64,000 bases of DNA from Cellulophaga tyrosinoxydans (GCF_900176415.1 NZ_FWXO01000007.1:81861-145860), one strand, 5' to 3'. Shown: positions 7,564 to 17,719, counted from the first letter of the stretch. Numbers and translations are program-made. The notes: generated from the letters alone by a model not told the origin.

Positions 7564-9977
7564 TGAATTCGATGAATAAGCATATTAAAAAAGTAGCGGT
7601 AATAGGCTCTGGAATAATGGGAAGCGGTATTGCTTGTCATTTCGCTAATATTGGGGTCGAAGTCCTATTATTAGATATAGTTCCAAGAGAATTAAATGAT
7701 AAAGAAAAAGCCAAAGGTTTAACTTTGGAAAATAAAATGGTCCGTAATAGGTTAGTCAATGACTCTCTTGCGGCGGCTCTAAAATCAAAACCCTCTCCTA
7801 TCTATCATCAAAAATTTGCAGATCGGATTACAACAGGAAACTTAGAAGATGATATTTCTAAAGTTTCTAAGGTAGATTGGATTATTGAGGTTGTTGTAGA
7901 AAGACTTGATATTAAAAAGATGGTCTTTGAAAACCTGGAAAAATATAGAACTCCTGGTACCCTAATTACCTCAAATACCTCTGGCATTCCTATTAAATTT
8001 ATGTCGGAAGGTAGAAGTGAAGATTTTCAAAAACACTTCTGTGGAACGCACTTCTTTAATCCAGCGCGTTACCTGAAACTTTTTGAAATCATTCCTGGCC
8101 CTAAAACTTCACCGGAAGTTTTAGAATTTTTAAACGGTTATGGGGAGCAATTTTTAGGAAAAACTTCCGTAGTTGCTAAAGATACTCCTGCCTTTATTGG
8201 TAACAGAATTGGTATTTTCAGTATCCAAAGTCTTTTTCATATGGTAAAAGAAATGGGGATGACTGTTGAAGAAGTAGATAAACTAACAGGACCTGTAATT
8301 GGTCGCCCAAAATCGGCAACTTTTAGAACTGTTGATGTTGTTGGTTTAGATACCTTAGTTCATGTAGCCAACGGAATTGCTGATAACTGCAAGGATGATG
8401 AAAAATTAGAGCTTTTTAAACTTCCTGAATTCATCAACACCATGATGGAAAACAAATGGTTAGGAAGTAAATCTGATCAAGGTTTTTACAAAAAAGTTAG
8501 AAATAAAGACGGTTCAAGTGAAATTTTGACCTTAGATCTAGATACGATGGATTATCGATCTAGTAAAAGAGCGAGTTTTGCAACATTAGAATTAACAAAA
8601 ACTATCGATAAGGTTGTCGACAGATTTAAAGTTTTAGTCGCAGGAAAAGATAAAGCTGGAGAGTTTTATAGAAAAAGTTTTGCTGCACTATTTGCTTATG
8701 TTTCCCATAGAATACCAGAAATAACAGACGAGCTTTATAAGATAGATGATGCTATGAAAGCTGGATTTGGATGGGAACATGGTCCATTTCAAATTTGGGA
8801 TGCCATTGGTGTTGAAAAAGGATTAGAAATAATGAAAGCAGAAGGTGAAACTCCTGCAGCTTGGGTTAACGACATGATTGCTTCTGGAACAAAATCTTTC
8901 TACGCAGTAAAAGATGGCGCAACCTATTTTTATGATATACCTAAGAAAGAGGTTCAAAAAATACCAGGACAAGATGCTTTTATCATTTTAGATAATATTA
9001 GAAAATCAAAAGAAGTATTTAAAAACAGCGGAGTTGTTGTTGAAGATTTAGGCGATGGCATTTTAAATGTAGAATTCCAGTCTAAAATGAATACCATAGG
9101 TGGTGATGTTCTTGCTGGTTTGAATAAAGCAATTGATCTTGCAGAAAAAGATTTTCAAGGCTTAGTTGTTGGTAACCAAGCTCCTAATTTCTCTGTTGGC
9201 GCTAACATCGGTATGATTTTTATGATGGCCGTGGAGCAAGAGTATGACGAGTTGAACATGGCTATAAAAATGTTCCAAGATACCATGATGCGCATGCGCT
9301 ATTCAGCAATTCCAACAGTTTCTGCCCCTCACGGTATGACTTTAGGTGGAGGTTGTGAACTATCATTACACGCAGATAAAGTAGTTGCCGCAGCAGAAAC
9401 TTATATTGGATTGGTAGAATTTGGTGTTGGCGTTATCCCTGGTGGCGGTGGATCTAAAGAATTTGCTTTAAGAGCACAAGATTTATTTCATAAGAATGAT
9501 GTAGAACTAAATGTTCTTCAAGAATATTTCCTAACTATTGGTATGGCAAAGGTATCTACCTCAGCTTATGAAGCGTATGACTTAGGAATATTGCAACACG
9601 GTAAAGATATTGTAGTTGTAAATAAAGACCGACAAATAGCAACTGCTAAAGCACATGCTAAATTAATGGCAGAAGCTGGTTATACTCAACCTGTAAAACG
9701 TAAGGATATTAAAGTTCTTGGTAAACAAGCCTTAGGTATGTTTTTAGTAGGTACAGATGCGATGGAAGATAGTAACTACATTAGTGAACATGATAAAAAA
9801 ATCGCAAATAAATTGGCTTATGTAATGGCTGGTGGTGATTTATCGGAACCTACACTAGTTACAGAACAGTACTTATTAGATTTAGAGCGTGAAGCCTTCT
9901 TATCGCTTTGTACAGAGCGTAAAACCTTAGAAAGAATTCAGCACATGTTGAAAACTGGAAAACCATTAAGAAATTAG
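7563..9977 (+). CDS. fadN: 3-hydroxyacyl-CoA dehydrogenase / enoyl-CoA hydratase fusion (FadN type)
   Basis: An 804-residue bifunctional beta-oxidation enzyme. The N-terminus is a Rossmann NAD-binding domain, VAVIGSGIMGSGIACHFA at residues 11-28, followed by two 3HCDH C-terminal domains. The second half from about residue 490 is a crotonase fold with the oxyanion-hole segments NQAPNFSVGANIG and PHGMTLGGGCELSLHADK. The order dehydrogenase then hydratase is opposite to E. coli FadB and equals Bacillus FadN. It hydrates enoyl-CoA and oxidises the 3-hydroxyacyl-CoA. Translation is probably coupled to marR by the TAATG overlap; a second in-frame ATG at 7572 is an alternative start. Confidence 0.92.
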   Translation: MNSMNKHIKKVAVIGSGIMGSGIACHFANIGVEVLLLDIVPRELNDKEKAKGLTLENKMVRNRLVNDSLAAALKSKPSPIYHQKFADRITTGNLEDDISKVSKVDWIIEVVVERLDIKKMVFENLEKYRTPGTLITSNTSGIPIKFMSEGRSEDFQKHFCGTHFFNPARYLKLFEIIPGPKTSPEVLEFLNGYGEQFLGKTSVVAKDTPAFIGNRIGIFSIQSLFHMVKEMGMTVEEVDKLTGPVIGRPKSATFRTVDVVGLDTLVHVANGIADNCKDDEKLELFKLPEFINTMMENKWLGSKSDQGFYKKVRNKDGSSEILTLDLDTMDYRSSKRASFATLELTKTIDKVVDRFKVLVAGKDKAGEFYRKSFAALFAYVSHRIPEITDELYKIDDAMKAGFGWEHGPFQIWDAIGVEKGLEIMKAEGETPAAWVNDMIASGTKSFYAVKDGATYFYDIPKKEVQKIPGQDAFIILDNIRKSKEVFKNSGVVVEDLGDGILNVEFQSKMNTIGGDVLAGLNKAIDLAEKDFQGLVVGNQAPNFSVGANIGMIFMMAVEQEYDELNMAIKMFQDTMMRMRYSAIPTVSAPHGMTLGGGCELSLHADKVVAAAETYIGLVEFGVGVIPGGGGSKEFALRAQDLFHKNDVELNVLQEYFLTIGMAKVSTSAYEAYDLGILQHGKDIVVVNKDRQIATAKAHAKLMAEAGYTQPVKRKDIKVLGKQALGMFLVGTDAMEDSNYISEHDKKIANKLAYVMAGGDLSEPTLVTEQYLLDLEREAFLSLCTERKTLERIQHMLKTGKPLRN

Positions 9978-9988
9978 GATATTGATAT

Positions 9989-10391
9989 TAGTATTGAGTG
10001 ATTAGATAAAATGCACAAAGTAGAAGAATTAATTATATGGAAGAAAGCAATCAATTTGGCGAAGTCTGTATATCTTCTTTCGAATGAATTACCAAATGAA
10101 GAAAAATTTGGCCTAATTTCTCAAATAAAACGATGTTCCATATCCATCCCCTCAAACATAGCAGAAGGGGCTGGAAGAAATTCAAAAAAAGAATTTAAAT
10201 ATTTTTTAAGTGTTGCAAATGGTTCAGCTTATGAATTACAAACACAATTAATATTATTAGTAGAATTAAATTTAATAACTCAAGAAAAAGTACAACCAGT
10301 AATAGAAATATGTATAGAAATACAAAAAATGAATTATTCATTTCAAAAGAAATTGTAAATCTCAATACTAAAATCTAAATACTCAATACTA
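9989..10391. mobile_element. Small insertion with 19-bp terminal inverted repeats carrying a four-helix-bundle gene
   Basis: Bases 9989-10007 and 10373-10391 are inverted copies matching at 17 of 19 positions, with an 11-bp perfect core TAGTATTGAGT. A further partial copy of the same motif occurs at 10361-10370. The pair brackets the gene at 10011-10358 and sits between fadN and fadA. No clear target duplication was found. It looks like a mobile or formerly mobile unit, but no transposase is present. Confidence 0.55.
10011..10358 (+). CDS. Four helix bundle protein (23S rRNA intervening-sequence protein family)
   Basis: A 115-residue all-helical protein. The family signature is clear: LIIWKKAINLAKSVY at the start, QIKRCSISIPSNIAEGAGR in the middle and the S-x-A-xELQTQL helix later. 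Relatives are the S23/IVP proteins encoded inside 23S rRNA intervening sequences and the Avd accessory protein of diversity-generating retroelements, which form basic pentamers that bind nucleic acid. Here the gene lies inside a beta-oxidation operon, flanked by inverted repeats, and no reverse transcriptase or rRNA is near. Its role is unknown; its placement suggests transfer rather than a metabolic task. Confidence 0.88.
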   Translation: MHKVEELIIWKKAINLAKSVYLLSNELPNEEKFGLISQIKRCSISIPSNIAEGAGRNSKKEFKYFLSVANGSAYELQTQLILLVELNLITQEKVQPVIEICIEIQKMNYSFQKKL

Positions 10392-10397
10392 CAAAAT

Positions 10398-11588
10398 ATG
10401 AAAACAGCATATATAGTAAAAGCATATAGAACAGCAGTTGGAAAAGCACCTAAAGGGGTTTTTCGCTTTAAAAGAACTGATGAATTAGCAGCAGAGACCA
10501 TCCAATACATGATGAAAGAGTTGCCACAGCTAGATAAAAAACGTATTGATGATGTTATTGTTGGTAATGCAATGCCTGAAGGTTCGCAAGGTCTAAATAT
10601 GGCCCGATTTATATCATTAATCGGTTTAGACAGTGTTGATGTTGCAGGTGTAACCGTAAATCGTTTTTGTGCATCTGGTATTGAAACCATAGGTGTTGCT
10701 ACGGCAAAAATACAGTCTGGAATGGCCGGATGCATCATCGCAGGTGGCGCTGAAAGCATGAGTTCTGTTCCGATGACTGGTTTTAAGCCAGAGTTAAACT
10801 ATGACACCGTAAAATCTGGTCATGAAGATTACTACTGGGGAATGGGTAATACTGCAGAGGCCGTAGCTAATCAATTTAAAGTTTCACGAGAGGATCAGGA
10901 TTTATTTGCCTACAATTCTCACATGAAAGCACTGAAAGCGCAAGCTGAAGGCAAATTTAAAGATCAAATTGTTCCCATCGATGTAGAGCAAATTTATATT
11001 GATGAGAATGGTAAAAAAGCAACAAGAAAATATACCGTAACAGAAGACGAAGGACCAAGAAAAGGGACTAGCCTTGAAGCATTAGCAGGATTAAGACCTG
11101 TTTTTGCAGCTGGTGGTAGCGTTACCGCAGGTAATTCTTCTCAAATGAGTGACGGAGCGGCGTTTGTTTTAGTGATGAGTGAAGATATGGTGAAAGAATT
11201 AAATCTTGAGCCTATTGCTAGATTGGTAAATTATGCTGCAGCAGGTGTTGAACCACGCATTATGGGTATAGGACCAGTAAAAGCTATTCCAAAGGCATTA
11301 AAGCAAGCAGGATTAAAGCAAGATGATATTGAGTTAATTGAATTAAATGAAGCTTTTGCATCGCAATCTTTAGCGGTAATGCGAGAGCTTAATCTGAATC
11401 AAGATATTGTAAATGTCAATGGTGGAGCTATTGCATTAGGGCATCCACTAGGTTGCACAGGTGCTAAACTTTCAGTACAGTTATTTGACGAAATGCGCAA
11501 ACGCAACATGCAAGGGAAATACGGCATGGTTACCATGTGTGTTGGTACAGGTCAGGGTGCAGCAGGAATTTTTGAATTTTTGAAATAG
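10398..11588 (+). CDS. fadA: Acetyl-CoA C-acyltransferase (3-ketoacyl-CoA thiolase)
   Basis: A 396-residue thiolase that cleaves 3-ketoacyl-CoA to acetyl-CoA and a shortened acyl-CoA. The nucleophilic cysteine is in [13 protein letters not shown] near residue 90. The second conserved block is [19 protein letters not shown] near residue 340, carrying the active-site His. The general acid/base Cys is in [11 protein letters not shown] near the C-terminus. All three blocks are intact and the length is normal. It begins 6 nt after the right inverted repeat of the inserted four-helix-bundle unit, so its original upstream spacing has been changed. It works with FadN and FadE in the same operon. Confidence 0.94.
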   Translation: MKTAYIVKAYRTAVGKAPKGVFRFKRTDELAAETIQYMMKELPQLDKKRIDDVIVGNAMPEGSQGLNMARFISLIGLDSVDVAGVTVNRFCASGIETIGVATAKIQSGMAGCIIAGGAESMSSVPMTGFKPELNYDTVKSGHEDYYWGMGNTAEAVANQFKVSREDQDLFAYNSHMKALKAQAEGKFKDQIVPIDVEQIYIDENGKKATRKYTVTEDEGPRKGTSLEALAGLRPVFAAGGSVTAGNSSQMSDGAAFVLVMSEDMVKELNLEPIARLVNYAAAGVEPRIMGIGPVKAIPKALKQAGLKQDDIELIELNEAFASQSLAVMRELNLNQDIVNVNGGAIALGHPLGCTGAKLSVQLFDEMRKRNMQGKYGMVTMCVGTGQGAAGIFEFLK

Positions 11589-11696
11589 AATCCCATCTAA
11601 ATCTTCCCAAAGGGAGGACTTTTTAAACTAAAAAATAAAGTATAACTTAAAATAACCCAAAACAACTCTCTCTTCTTAGGAAAGGGTTTGGGATAG
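11589..11696. repeat. Decayed palindromic intergenic repeat
   Basis: The left part (11591-11620, TCCCATCTAAATCTTCCC then AAAGGGAGGACTTTTT) and the reverse complement of the right part (11666-11696, starting CTATCCCAAACCCTTTCC) resemble each other. They have the pyrimidine-rich look of repeats common between flavobacterial genes. It fills the fadA-fadE gap. The call rests on resemblance only. Confidence 0.35.
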
Positions 11697-11704
11697 AAAA
11701 AAAA

Positions 11705-13510
11705 ATGGAAGCAACAGAAAAAGACATACTAAGAGGCGGTCAATTCTTAGTAAAAGAAACCAACTGTGAAGACGTATTTACGCTTGAAGATTTATCGGAA
11801 GAGCAAAAAATGATGCGCGAAAGCACCAAGGAATTTGTAGACAGAGAACTTTGGGCACACTGGGAACGTTTTGAGAAAAAAGATTATGCGTATACCGAAG
11901 AGACCATGCGTAAAGCTGGTGAATTGGGCTTATTAAGTGTTGCTGTACCTGAATCTTACGGAGGTATGGGAATGGGCTTTGTATCTACCATGTTAGTTTG
12001 TGATTATATCTCAGGTGCAACAGGATCTTTCAGTACTGCATTTGGTGCGCATACTGGTATTGGTACTATGCCAATAACTTTATACGGAACTGAAGCGCAA
12101 AAGCAAAAATATGTTCCAAAATTAGCTTCTGGCGAATGGTTTGGTGCATATTGCTTAACAGAACCTGGAGCTGGTTCTGATGCAAATTCAGGTAAAACTA
12201 AAGCCGTTTTATCTGAAGATGGAAAGTATTACAGCATTACTGGTCAGAAAATGTGGATCTCGAATGCAGGTTTCTGTAGCTTGTTCATCGTTTTTGCCAG
12301 AATTGAGGATGATAAGAACATCACAGGATTTATAGTTGAAAATGATCCAAGCAATGGAATTTCTTTAGGTGATGAAGAAAAGAAATTAGGAATACATTCT
12401 TCTTCTACGCGTCAAGTTTTCTTTAATGAAACAAAAGTACCTGTAGAAAACATGCTTTCTGATAGAGGAAACGGGTTTAAAATTGCCATGAACGCACTTA
12501 ACGTAGGAAGAATTAAATTAGCAGCAGCTTGTTTAGATGCACAACGCAGAGTAATTGGTGAAGCTGCTAAATATGCAAACGAGCGTATTCAGTTTAAAAC
12601 ACCTATTGTAAACTTTGGTGCTATTAAATCAAAGTTAGCTACTATGGCAACTAATTGTTATGCAGACGAATCTGCTGCCTACAGAGCTGCTAAGAATATT
12701 GAAGATAGAATTGCCATGCGCGAAGCAGCAGGCAATACGCACCAAGAGGCAGAACTTAAAGGTGTAGAAGAGTATGCTATTGAATGTTCTATTCTTAAAG
12801 TAGCCGTTTCAGAAGATGTACAAAGTACTGCTGACGAGGGAATTCAAATTTTTGGAGGAATGGGCTTTAGTGCAGATACTCCTATGGAATCTGCTTGGAG
12901 AGATGCTCGTATTTCCAGAATCTATGAAGGTACTAACGAGATCAATAGAATGTTAGCGGTTGGAATGCTCGTAAAAAAGGCAATGAAAGGCCATGTAGAT
13001 CTTTTAGGTCCTGCTACTAAAGTTGGTGAGGAACTAATGGGTATTCCATCATTTGAAACTCCTGATTTTTCTGAATTATTTGCAGAAGAAAAAGATTTAT
13101 TAAAGAGATTAAAGAAAGTATTTTTAATGGTTGCAGGTTCAGCCGTTCAAAAATATGGGCCAGAATTAGAAAATCATCAACAATTAATGTTGGCTGCTTC
13201 GGATATTTTAATAGAAATCTACATGGCAGAATCTGCTATATTAAGAACAGAGAAAAATGCAAAACGTTCAGGTGAAGCTACACAAGCAACACAAATTGCA
13301 ATGTCTAAATTATATTTATACAACGCTACAGAAACAATAATTCAGAAAGGTAAAGAAGCTATTGTTTCTTTTGCTGAAGGCGACGAGCAACGTATGATGT
13401 TAATGGGTCTTAAACGTTTTACAAAATATACAAATAATCCAAACGTAGTAGCTTTACGCACACAAATTGCGGATAAAGTAGCTGCGGATAATGGATATAC
13501 CTTTGACTAA
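11705..13510 (+). CDS. fadE: Acyl-CoA dehydrogenase (FadE type, 600 residues)
   Basis: A 601-residue FAD enzyme that makes trans-2-enoyl-CoA, the first oxidation of beta-oxidation. The FAD and substrate block AYCLTEPGAGSDANSGKT lies near residue 155, with GQKMWISNAGF following. The catalytic Glu region is RISRIYEGTNEINRML near residue 400, typical of short- and medium-chain enzymes. The extra 180 C-terminal residues form an alpha-helical extension as in Bacillus FadE and the very-long-chain type. It is the last gene of marR-fadN-fadA-fadE and is followed by a strong terminator. The electron acceptor is probably ETF (family knowledge), which is not encoded here. Confidence 0.93.
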   Translation: MEATEKDILRGGQFLVKETNCEDVFTLEDLSEEQKMMRESTKEFVDRELWAHWERFEKKDYAYTEETMRKAGELGLLSVAVPESYGGMGMGFVSTMLVCDYISGATGSFSTAFGAHTGIGTMPITLYGTEAQKQKYVPKLASGEWFGAYCLTEPGAGSDANSGKTKAVLSEDGKYYSITGQKMWISNAGFCSLFIVFARIEDDKNITGFIVENDPSNGISLGDEEKKLGIHSSSTRQVFFNETKVPVENMLSDRGNGFKIAMNALNVGRIKLAAACLDAQRRVIGEAAKYANERIQFKTPIVNFGAIKSKLATMATNCYADESAAYRAAKNIEDRIAMREAAGNTHQEAELKGVEEYAIECSILKVAVSEDVQSTADEGIQIFGGMGFSADTPMESAWRDARISRIYEGTNEINRMLAVGMLVKKAMKGHVDLLGPATKVGEELMGIPSFETPDFSELFAEEKDLLKRLKKVFLMVAGSAVQKYGPELENHQQLMLAASDILIEIYMAESAILRTEKNAKRSGEATQATQIAMSKLYLYNATETIIQKGKEAIVSFAEGDEQRMMLMGLKRFTKYTNNPNVVALRTQIADKVAADNGYTFD

Positions 13511-13542
13511 TTCTGATTAAAACTTGTTTTTAAAACAGAGGG

Positions 13543-13569
13543 AAACCGCTCAAATTGAGCGGTTTTTTT
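13543..13569 (+). terminator. Rho-independent terminator of the fadNAE operon
   Basis: A 9-bp stem AAACCGCTC/GAGCGGTTT (arms 13543-13551 and 13557-13565) with a 5-nt loop is followed by a T tract. It also separates the operon from the convergent GH15 gene, whose stop is at 13577. Confidence 0.9.
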
Positions 13570-13576
13570 ATTTCTA

Positions 13577-15379
13577 TTATTCTCCTATGAATTCTAAAAC
13601 TTTTTCTTCTGAATCTTTTTTCGAGAAATTTATAGCACACTCTATCAATGCTAAATGCGAATAGGCTTGAGGAAAATTACCTAATAATCTTTTGGTTTTA
13701 AAATCTATATCTTCACTAAAAAGCCCTAAATGATTACTATAACTTAATAATTGCTCAAAATGCTTCAACGCTTTTTCTTCTTGCCCAATTTTAAACAAGC
13801 TATTAATAAACCAGAAAGTACAAATAGTAAAAGATGATGATGGCTCGCCAAAATCATCCTCATTCTTATAGCGATATAATAATCCATCATTACTCAAATC
13901 TTGCTCCACTGCTAAAACTGTACTAACAAATTTTGGATCCTTAGCATCAATAAATCCGTATGATTCCATTAAAAGCACAGAGGCATCCATATGCGATGAA
14001 CCATAAGATTGCGTAAATGCTTGTTTTTCTTCATTCCAAGCATGATCCATAATGTCTTTTCTGATTTTTGCTTCTAGAGGTTTCCACTGCTCTATTTTAT
14101 GCTGTTTATCTAGCATTTCAGCCACTTTTATTGCTCTGTCAATAGCTGTCCAACATAAAACTTTAGAAAACGTAAAATGACGATCTTCTGATCTAAACTC
14201 CCAGATTCCCTTGTCTGCTTCTTGCCAGTGTTTTTCTACGATCCAGACTATACCTTTGGTGATTCCCCATAGTTCTTCTCCATTTTGTATTCCAATACTA
14301 AATTGTGATATCATTTCATAAATAACATCCATAAGAATACCGTAGATATCATTTTGCAATTGTTCATATGCCGCATTACCAATCCTAACAGGTTTTGAGC
14401 CTTTATACCCTTTTAAATGCCCAAGGGTTTCTTCTGTAAGCTTTTTTTCTTTGTTGATGCCGTACATTATTTGAAGTTTTTCATCCTTATCAGGAATCAA
14501 ATCTATAATGAACTGTAAATACCGTTTGGCCACATTCTTGTGTCCTAATTGCGAAACCACTTTTATAACCATCGAGGCATCTCGAATCCAACAAAAACGA
14601 TAATCCCAATTTCTTACTTCTCCTATGGTTTCTGGCAATGATGTAGTTGCTGCGGCCAAAACAGCGCCAGTTTTATCATAACTCAAAAGTTTTAATGTTA
14701 GAGCGCTTCTTTTAATTTCTTTATCAAACTTTTTATACGAAGGTGTTTTTTGCGACCAGTCAAGCCAATAAATACGTGTGCGTTCTAACTCTAAAAATGC
14801 CTTCTCTGTATTGGGTAAGAATATTTTTTCATTATACGCGAGAAGAAAAAAGCCATTTTCGGTTAATGTTAGCTCCTCTCCATGCAATACTTTTTTCTTA
14901 TCGAATGAAGTATATAAGAAAACGGTATCATACTTTACATCATGAGTTAAACTGGCAATAAAATCCTTTTTAAGGAATGATGTTGTTTTCCCCAAAGCAT
15001 ATTCCAATTTGGGATTGTAGATTACTTTAAATTTAGGAGCTCCGGAAATTAATTTTAAATAGCGTATAAGTTCAGGTGGAGAATTATACGTACCATCATC
15101 TTTATGATAGCGCGGCATAAAATCGTGTAATTCAAAACAATCTTGTCCTGAGGTAAATTTTGTTATTAATATTGCCGTATCCGAATCATAAAATTGTTCA
15201 GAAGTATATGATGCATCCAAAACAAACTCAAAACTCCCTCCAATTTCATCATCTAATAAATTGGCAAATACCGAGGGTGAATCAAATTCAGGCAAACAAC
15301 ACCAATCAATTGCGCCATTCTTAGAAATTAACGCTGCACTCCTACAATTTCCTATTATTCCGTAATCTAAATTATCCAT
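13577..15379 (-). CDS. Glycoside hydrolase family 15 protein (trehalase/glucoamylase-like)
   Basis: A 600-residue cytosolic protein without a signal peptide. The N-terminus YGIIGNCRSAALISKNGAID and WCCLPEFDSPSVFANLLD are typical of bacterial GH15. The (alpha/alpha)6 barrel contains VRNWDYRFCWIRDASM and, near the end, the GLFSEDIDFKTKRLLGNFPQ block, which holds one catalytic Glu. Family members hydrolyse trehalose, maltose or starch oligomers. Because it is divergent from a trehalose-phosphate synthase/phosphatase gene with a 104-bp shared intergenic space, trehalose is the likely substrate (inference). A glucan or trehalose-phosphate substrate is possible. Confidence 0.85.
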   Translation of the reverse strand: MDNLDYGIIGNCRSAALISKNGAIDWCCLPEFDSPSVFANLLDDEIGGSFEFVLDASYTSEQFYDSDTAILITKFTSGQDCFELHDFMPRYHKDDGTYNSPPELIRYLKLISGAPKFKVIYNPKLEYALGKTTSFLKKDFIASLTHDVKYDTVFLYTSFDKKKVLHGEELTLTENGFFLLAYNEKIFLPNTEKAFLELERTRIYWLDWSQKTPSYKKFDKEIKRSALTLKLLSYDKTGAVLAAATTSLPETIGEVRNWDYRFCWIRDASMVIKVVSQLGHKNVAKRYLQFIIDLIPDKDEKLQIMYGINKEKKLTEETLGHLKGYKGSKPVRIGNAAYEQLQNDIYGILMDVIYEMISQFSIGIQNGEELWGITKGIVWIVEKHWQEADKGIWEFRSEDRHFTFSKVLCWTAIDRAIKVAEMLDKQHKIEQWKPLEAKIRKDIMDHAWNEEKQAFTQSYGSSHMDASVLLMESYGFIDAKDPKFVSTVLAVEQDLSNDGLLYRYKNEDDFGEPSSSFTICTFWFINSLFKIGQEEKALKHFEQLLSYSNHLGLFSEDIDFKTKRLLGNFPQAYSHLALIECAINFSKKDSEEKVLEFIGE

Positions 15380-15483
15380 ATCAATAAATTGCTAACTCAA
15401 AAGGCTATTTAAATTGTTTTTGCCCTCCTTTTTCACGAAATTTAGAGAAATTATATCTAAAAAAGGTCAAAAACATCCTAATT

Positions 15484-17697
15484 ATGGGCAAAACTATCAT
15501 AATCTCAAATAGACTACCAATACAATTGCAAATTCACAATGGAGGCATCACTGCAGTGCCTAGTGTTGGGGGTTTGGCTACAGGAATGAAATCGGTGCAC
15601 TCTGGAGGGGATAGCCTTTGGATTGGTTGGAGTGGTTTAACCGATGAAGACATTCCAGAAGAATTAGCAGGTGATATTGATGAAGCATTAGCAAAACATG
15701 GATCGTCGAAGGTAAAATTAACCATTAAAGAAGTAGACGGATTTTATTACGGATTTAGCAATAGAACCATATGGCCTCTTTTTCATTATTTTTTAGAATA
15801 TTCAGAATTTGAACTGGAAAGCTGGGAAATATATAAAAATGTAAATCAGAAATTTGCCGATGCAATTGTAGAAAAAGCAAATGAAGATGATACTATTTGG
15901 GTTCATGACTATCAATTAATGTTAGTGCCGCAAATGGTCAAAGAAAAACTTCCGAACATTTCTATTGGATTTTTTCTTCATATTCCGTTTCCTTCTTTTG
16001 AAATATTCCGAACCCTGCCATGGCGTGAAGAAATATTAAAAGGACTTTTAGGCTCTGATCTCATCGGATTTCACACCTATGATTATGAACGACATTTTTT
16101 AAGTTCTGTAAGGCGTATTTTAGGATTAGAAGTTAGTTTTAACGACATCTATTTGGAAAACAGAATCATAAAAGTAGATTCTTTCCCAATGGGTATTGAT
16201 TATAAAAAATTTAGTGATGCCGCAAAAGAGCATCAGCAACGCTCTCCTGAAAACCAATCAGAATTACAACAAAGACTAAACAAACATAAAAAATCCACCC
16301 CAGATGCCAAGTTTTTGCTATCCATAGATCGTTTAGATTATTCCAAAGGGATTGCAAAACGCCTAAATGCATTTGAGTACTTTTTAAAAAAGTACCCGCA
16401 GTACAAAGAAAAAGTGCGACTTATAATTTTGGCGGTACCATCAAGAAGCAATGTACCGCAATACCAACTACTAAAAAAAGAGATTGATGAGTTAGTTGGA
16501 CGAATAAACGGAGAATTTTCTACGGTGAGTTGGACACCCATTTGGTATTTCTACAGATCTATGCCTTTTGAAAACCTTATAGATTTATATACCTCCTGCG
16601 ATATAGCTTGGCTAACTCCAATTAGAGATGGAATGAATCTGGTGGCCAAAGAATTTATTGCTACTAGAACAGATAAAACTGGGGTTTTAATCTTAAGCGA
16701 AATGGCTGGTTCTGCTAACGAAATGAATGAATCGTTATTGATAAATCCTAATAATTTTGAGCAAATAGCAGATACCATTAAGCAGGCTATTAACATGCCT
16801 ATTGAAGAACAACAAGAGCGAAATAACGTGCTCCAGAAACGGTTAGCGCGTTATAATGTTGAAAAATGGGCCAATGATTTTATGACCTCCTTGAAAAATC
16901 AAAAAGAAAAGAGTCATAGTTACGTTTCAAGAAATCTGTCGGCTAATGTGCTGAATTCCATTGCTAAAGATTATAAAAAGGCTAAAAAGCGTTTGTTATT
17001 TATTGATTATGACGGCACTTTAGCTGGTTTCCATATTAACCCGCAAAAAGCAAGTCCTGATGAAGAATTGTATGCTTTGCTAGATACTATTGCATCTCAA
17101 GAAAATACAGATATGTATTTAATAAGTGGTCGCGATAAAGAAACATTTACCAAATGGTTTTTACCTAAAAAATACAATATGATTGTGGAGCATGGCGTAT
17201 GGATTTCTCGTGGCGGCGAAGATTTTTATATGCTAGAAAATGTAAAAAAAGATTGGATGGAAAAAATACACCCTGTTTTAGAATCATTTGTAGACAGAAC
17301 TCCAGGTAGTTTTATTGAGGAAAAAAATTATTCATTAGCCTGGCATTACCGTAACACAGATCCAGATTTTGGACAAAAAAGAGCGTCAGAATTAAACACT
17401 GTTCTCACTAGCTTAATTGCCAATGATGATCTAAGCGTATTGAACGGTAATAAAGTAATGGAAATTAAGAGTAGTAATGTAAATAAAGGGCGTGCAGCCT
17501 TGCGTGTAAATACAGAGGCTACTTATGATTACGACTTTATTTTTGCAATTGGAGATGATTGGACCGATGAATTTATGTTTCAAGAACTTCCGGAAAGTGC
17601 CGTAACCGTTAAAGTTGGGCATCAAAAAACCGCTGCGAAATACTATGTAGACGGAATTAAAAATGTACGAACAATTCTAAAACGATTTGTTGATTAA
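15484..17697 (+). CDS. otsAB: Bifunctional trehalose-6-phosphate synthase / trehalose phosphatase
   Basis: A 737-residue fusion that makes trehalose from UDP-glucose and glucose-6-phosphate. Residues 1-470 are a GT20 synthase: IIISNRLPIQL, GGLATGMKSV, WVHDYQLMLVPQMV, GFFLHIPFPS and RDGMNLVAKEF are all present. Residues 495-737 are a HAD phosphatase with nucleophile motif FIDYDGTLAGF and the late GDDWTDEFMF block. The fused layout is common in Bacteroidota and eukaryotes, while E. coli has separate OtsA and OtsB. It is divergent from the GH15 gene, so synthesis and breakdown genes share a control region. Trehalose would serve osmotic and desiccation protection. A hairpin terminator follows. 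Confidence 0.95.
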   Translation: MGKTIIISNRLPIQLQIHNGGITAVPSVGGLATGMKSVHSGGDSLWIGWSGLTDEDIPEELAGDIDEALAKHGSSKVKLTIKEVDGFYYGFSNRTIWPLFHYFLEYSEFELESWEIYKNVNQKFADAIVEKANEDDTIWVHDYQLMLVPQMVKEKLPNISIGFFLHIPFPSFEIFRTLPWREEILKGLLGSDLIGFHTYDYERHFLSSVRRILGLEVSFNDIYLENRIIKVDSFPMGIDYKKFSDAAKEHQQRSPENQSELQQRLNKHKKSTPDAKFLLSIDRLDYSKGIAKRLNAFEYFLKKYPQYKEKVRLIILAVPSRSNVPQYQLLKKEIDELVGRINGEFSTVSWTPIWYFYRSMPFENLIDLYTSCDIAWLTPIRDGMNLVAKEFIATRTDKTGVLILSEMAGSANEMNESLLINPNNFEQIADTIKQAINMPIEEQQERNNVLQKRLARYNVEKWANDFMTSLKNQKEKSHSYVSRNLSANVLNSIAKDYKKAKKRLLFIDYDGTLAGFHINPQKASPDEELYALLDTIASQENTDMYLISGRDKETFTKWFLPKKYNMIVEHGVWISRGGEDFYMLENVKKDWMEKIHPVLESFVDRTPGSFIEEKNYSLAWHYRNTDPDFGQKRASELNTVLTSLIANDDLSVLNGNKVMEIKSSNVNKGRAALRVNTEATYDYDFIFAIGDDWTDEFMFQELPESAVTVKVGHQKTAAKYYVDGIKNVRTILKRFVD

Positions 17698-17719
17698 CTA
17701 AATTACTTGAAATTGCTTC

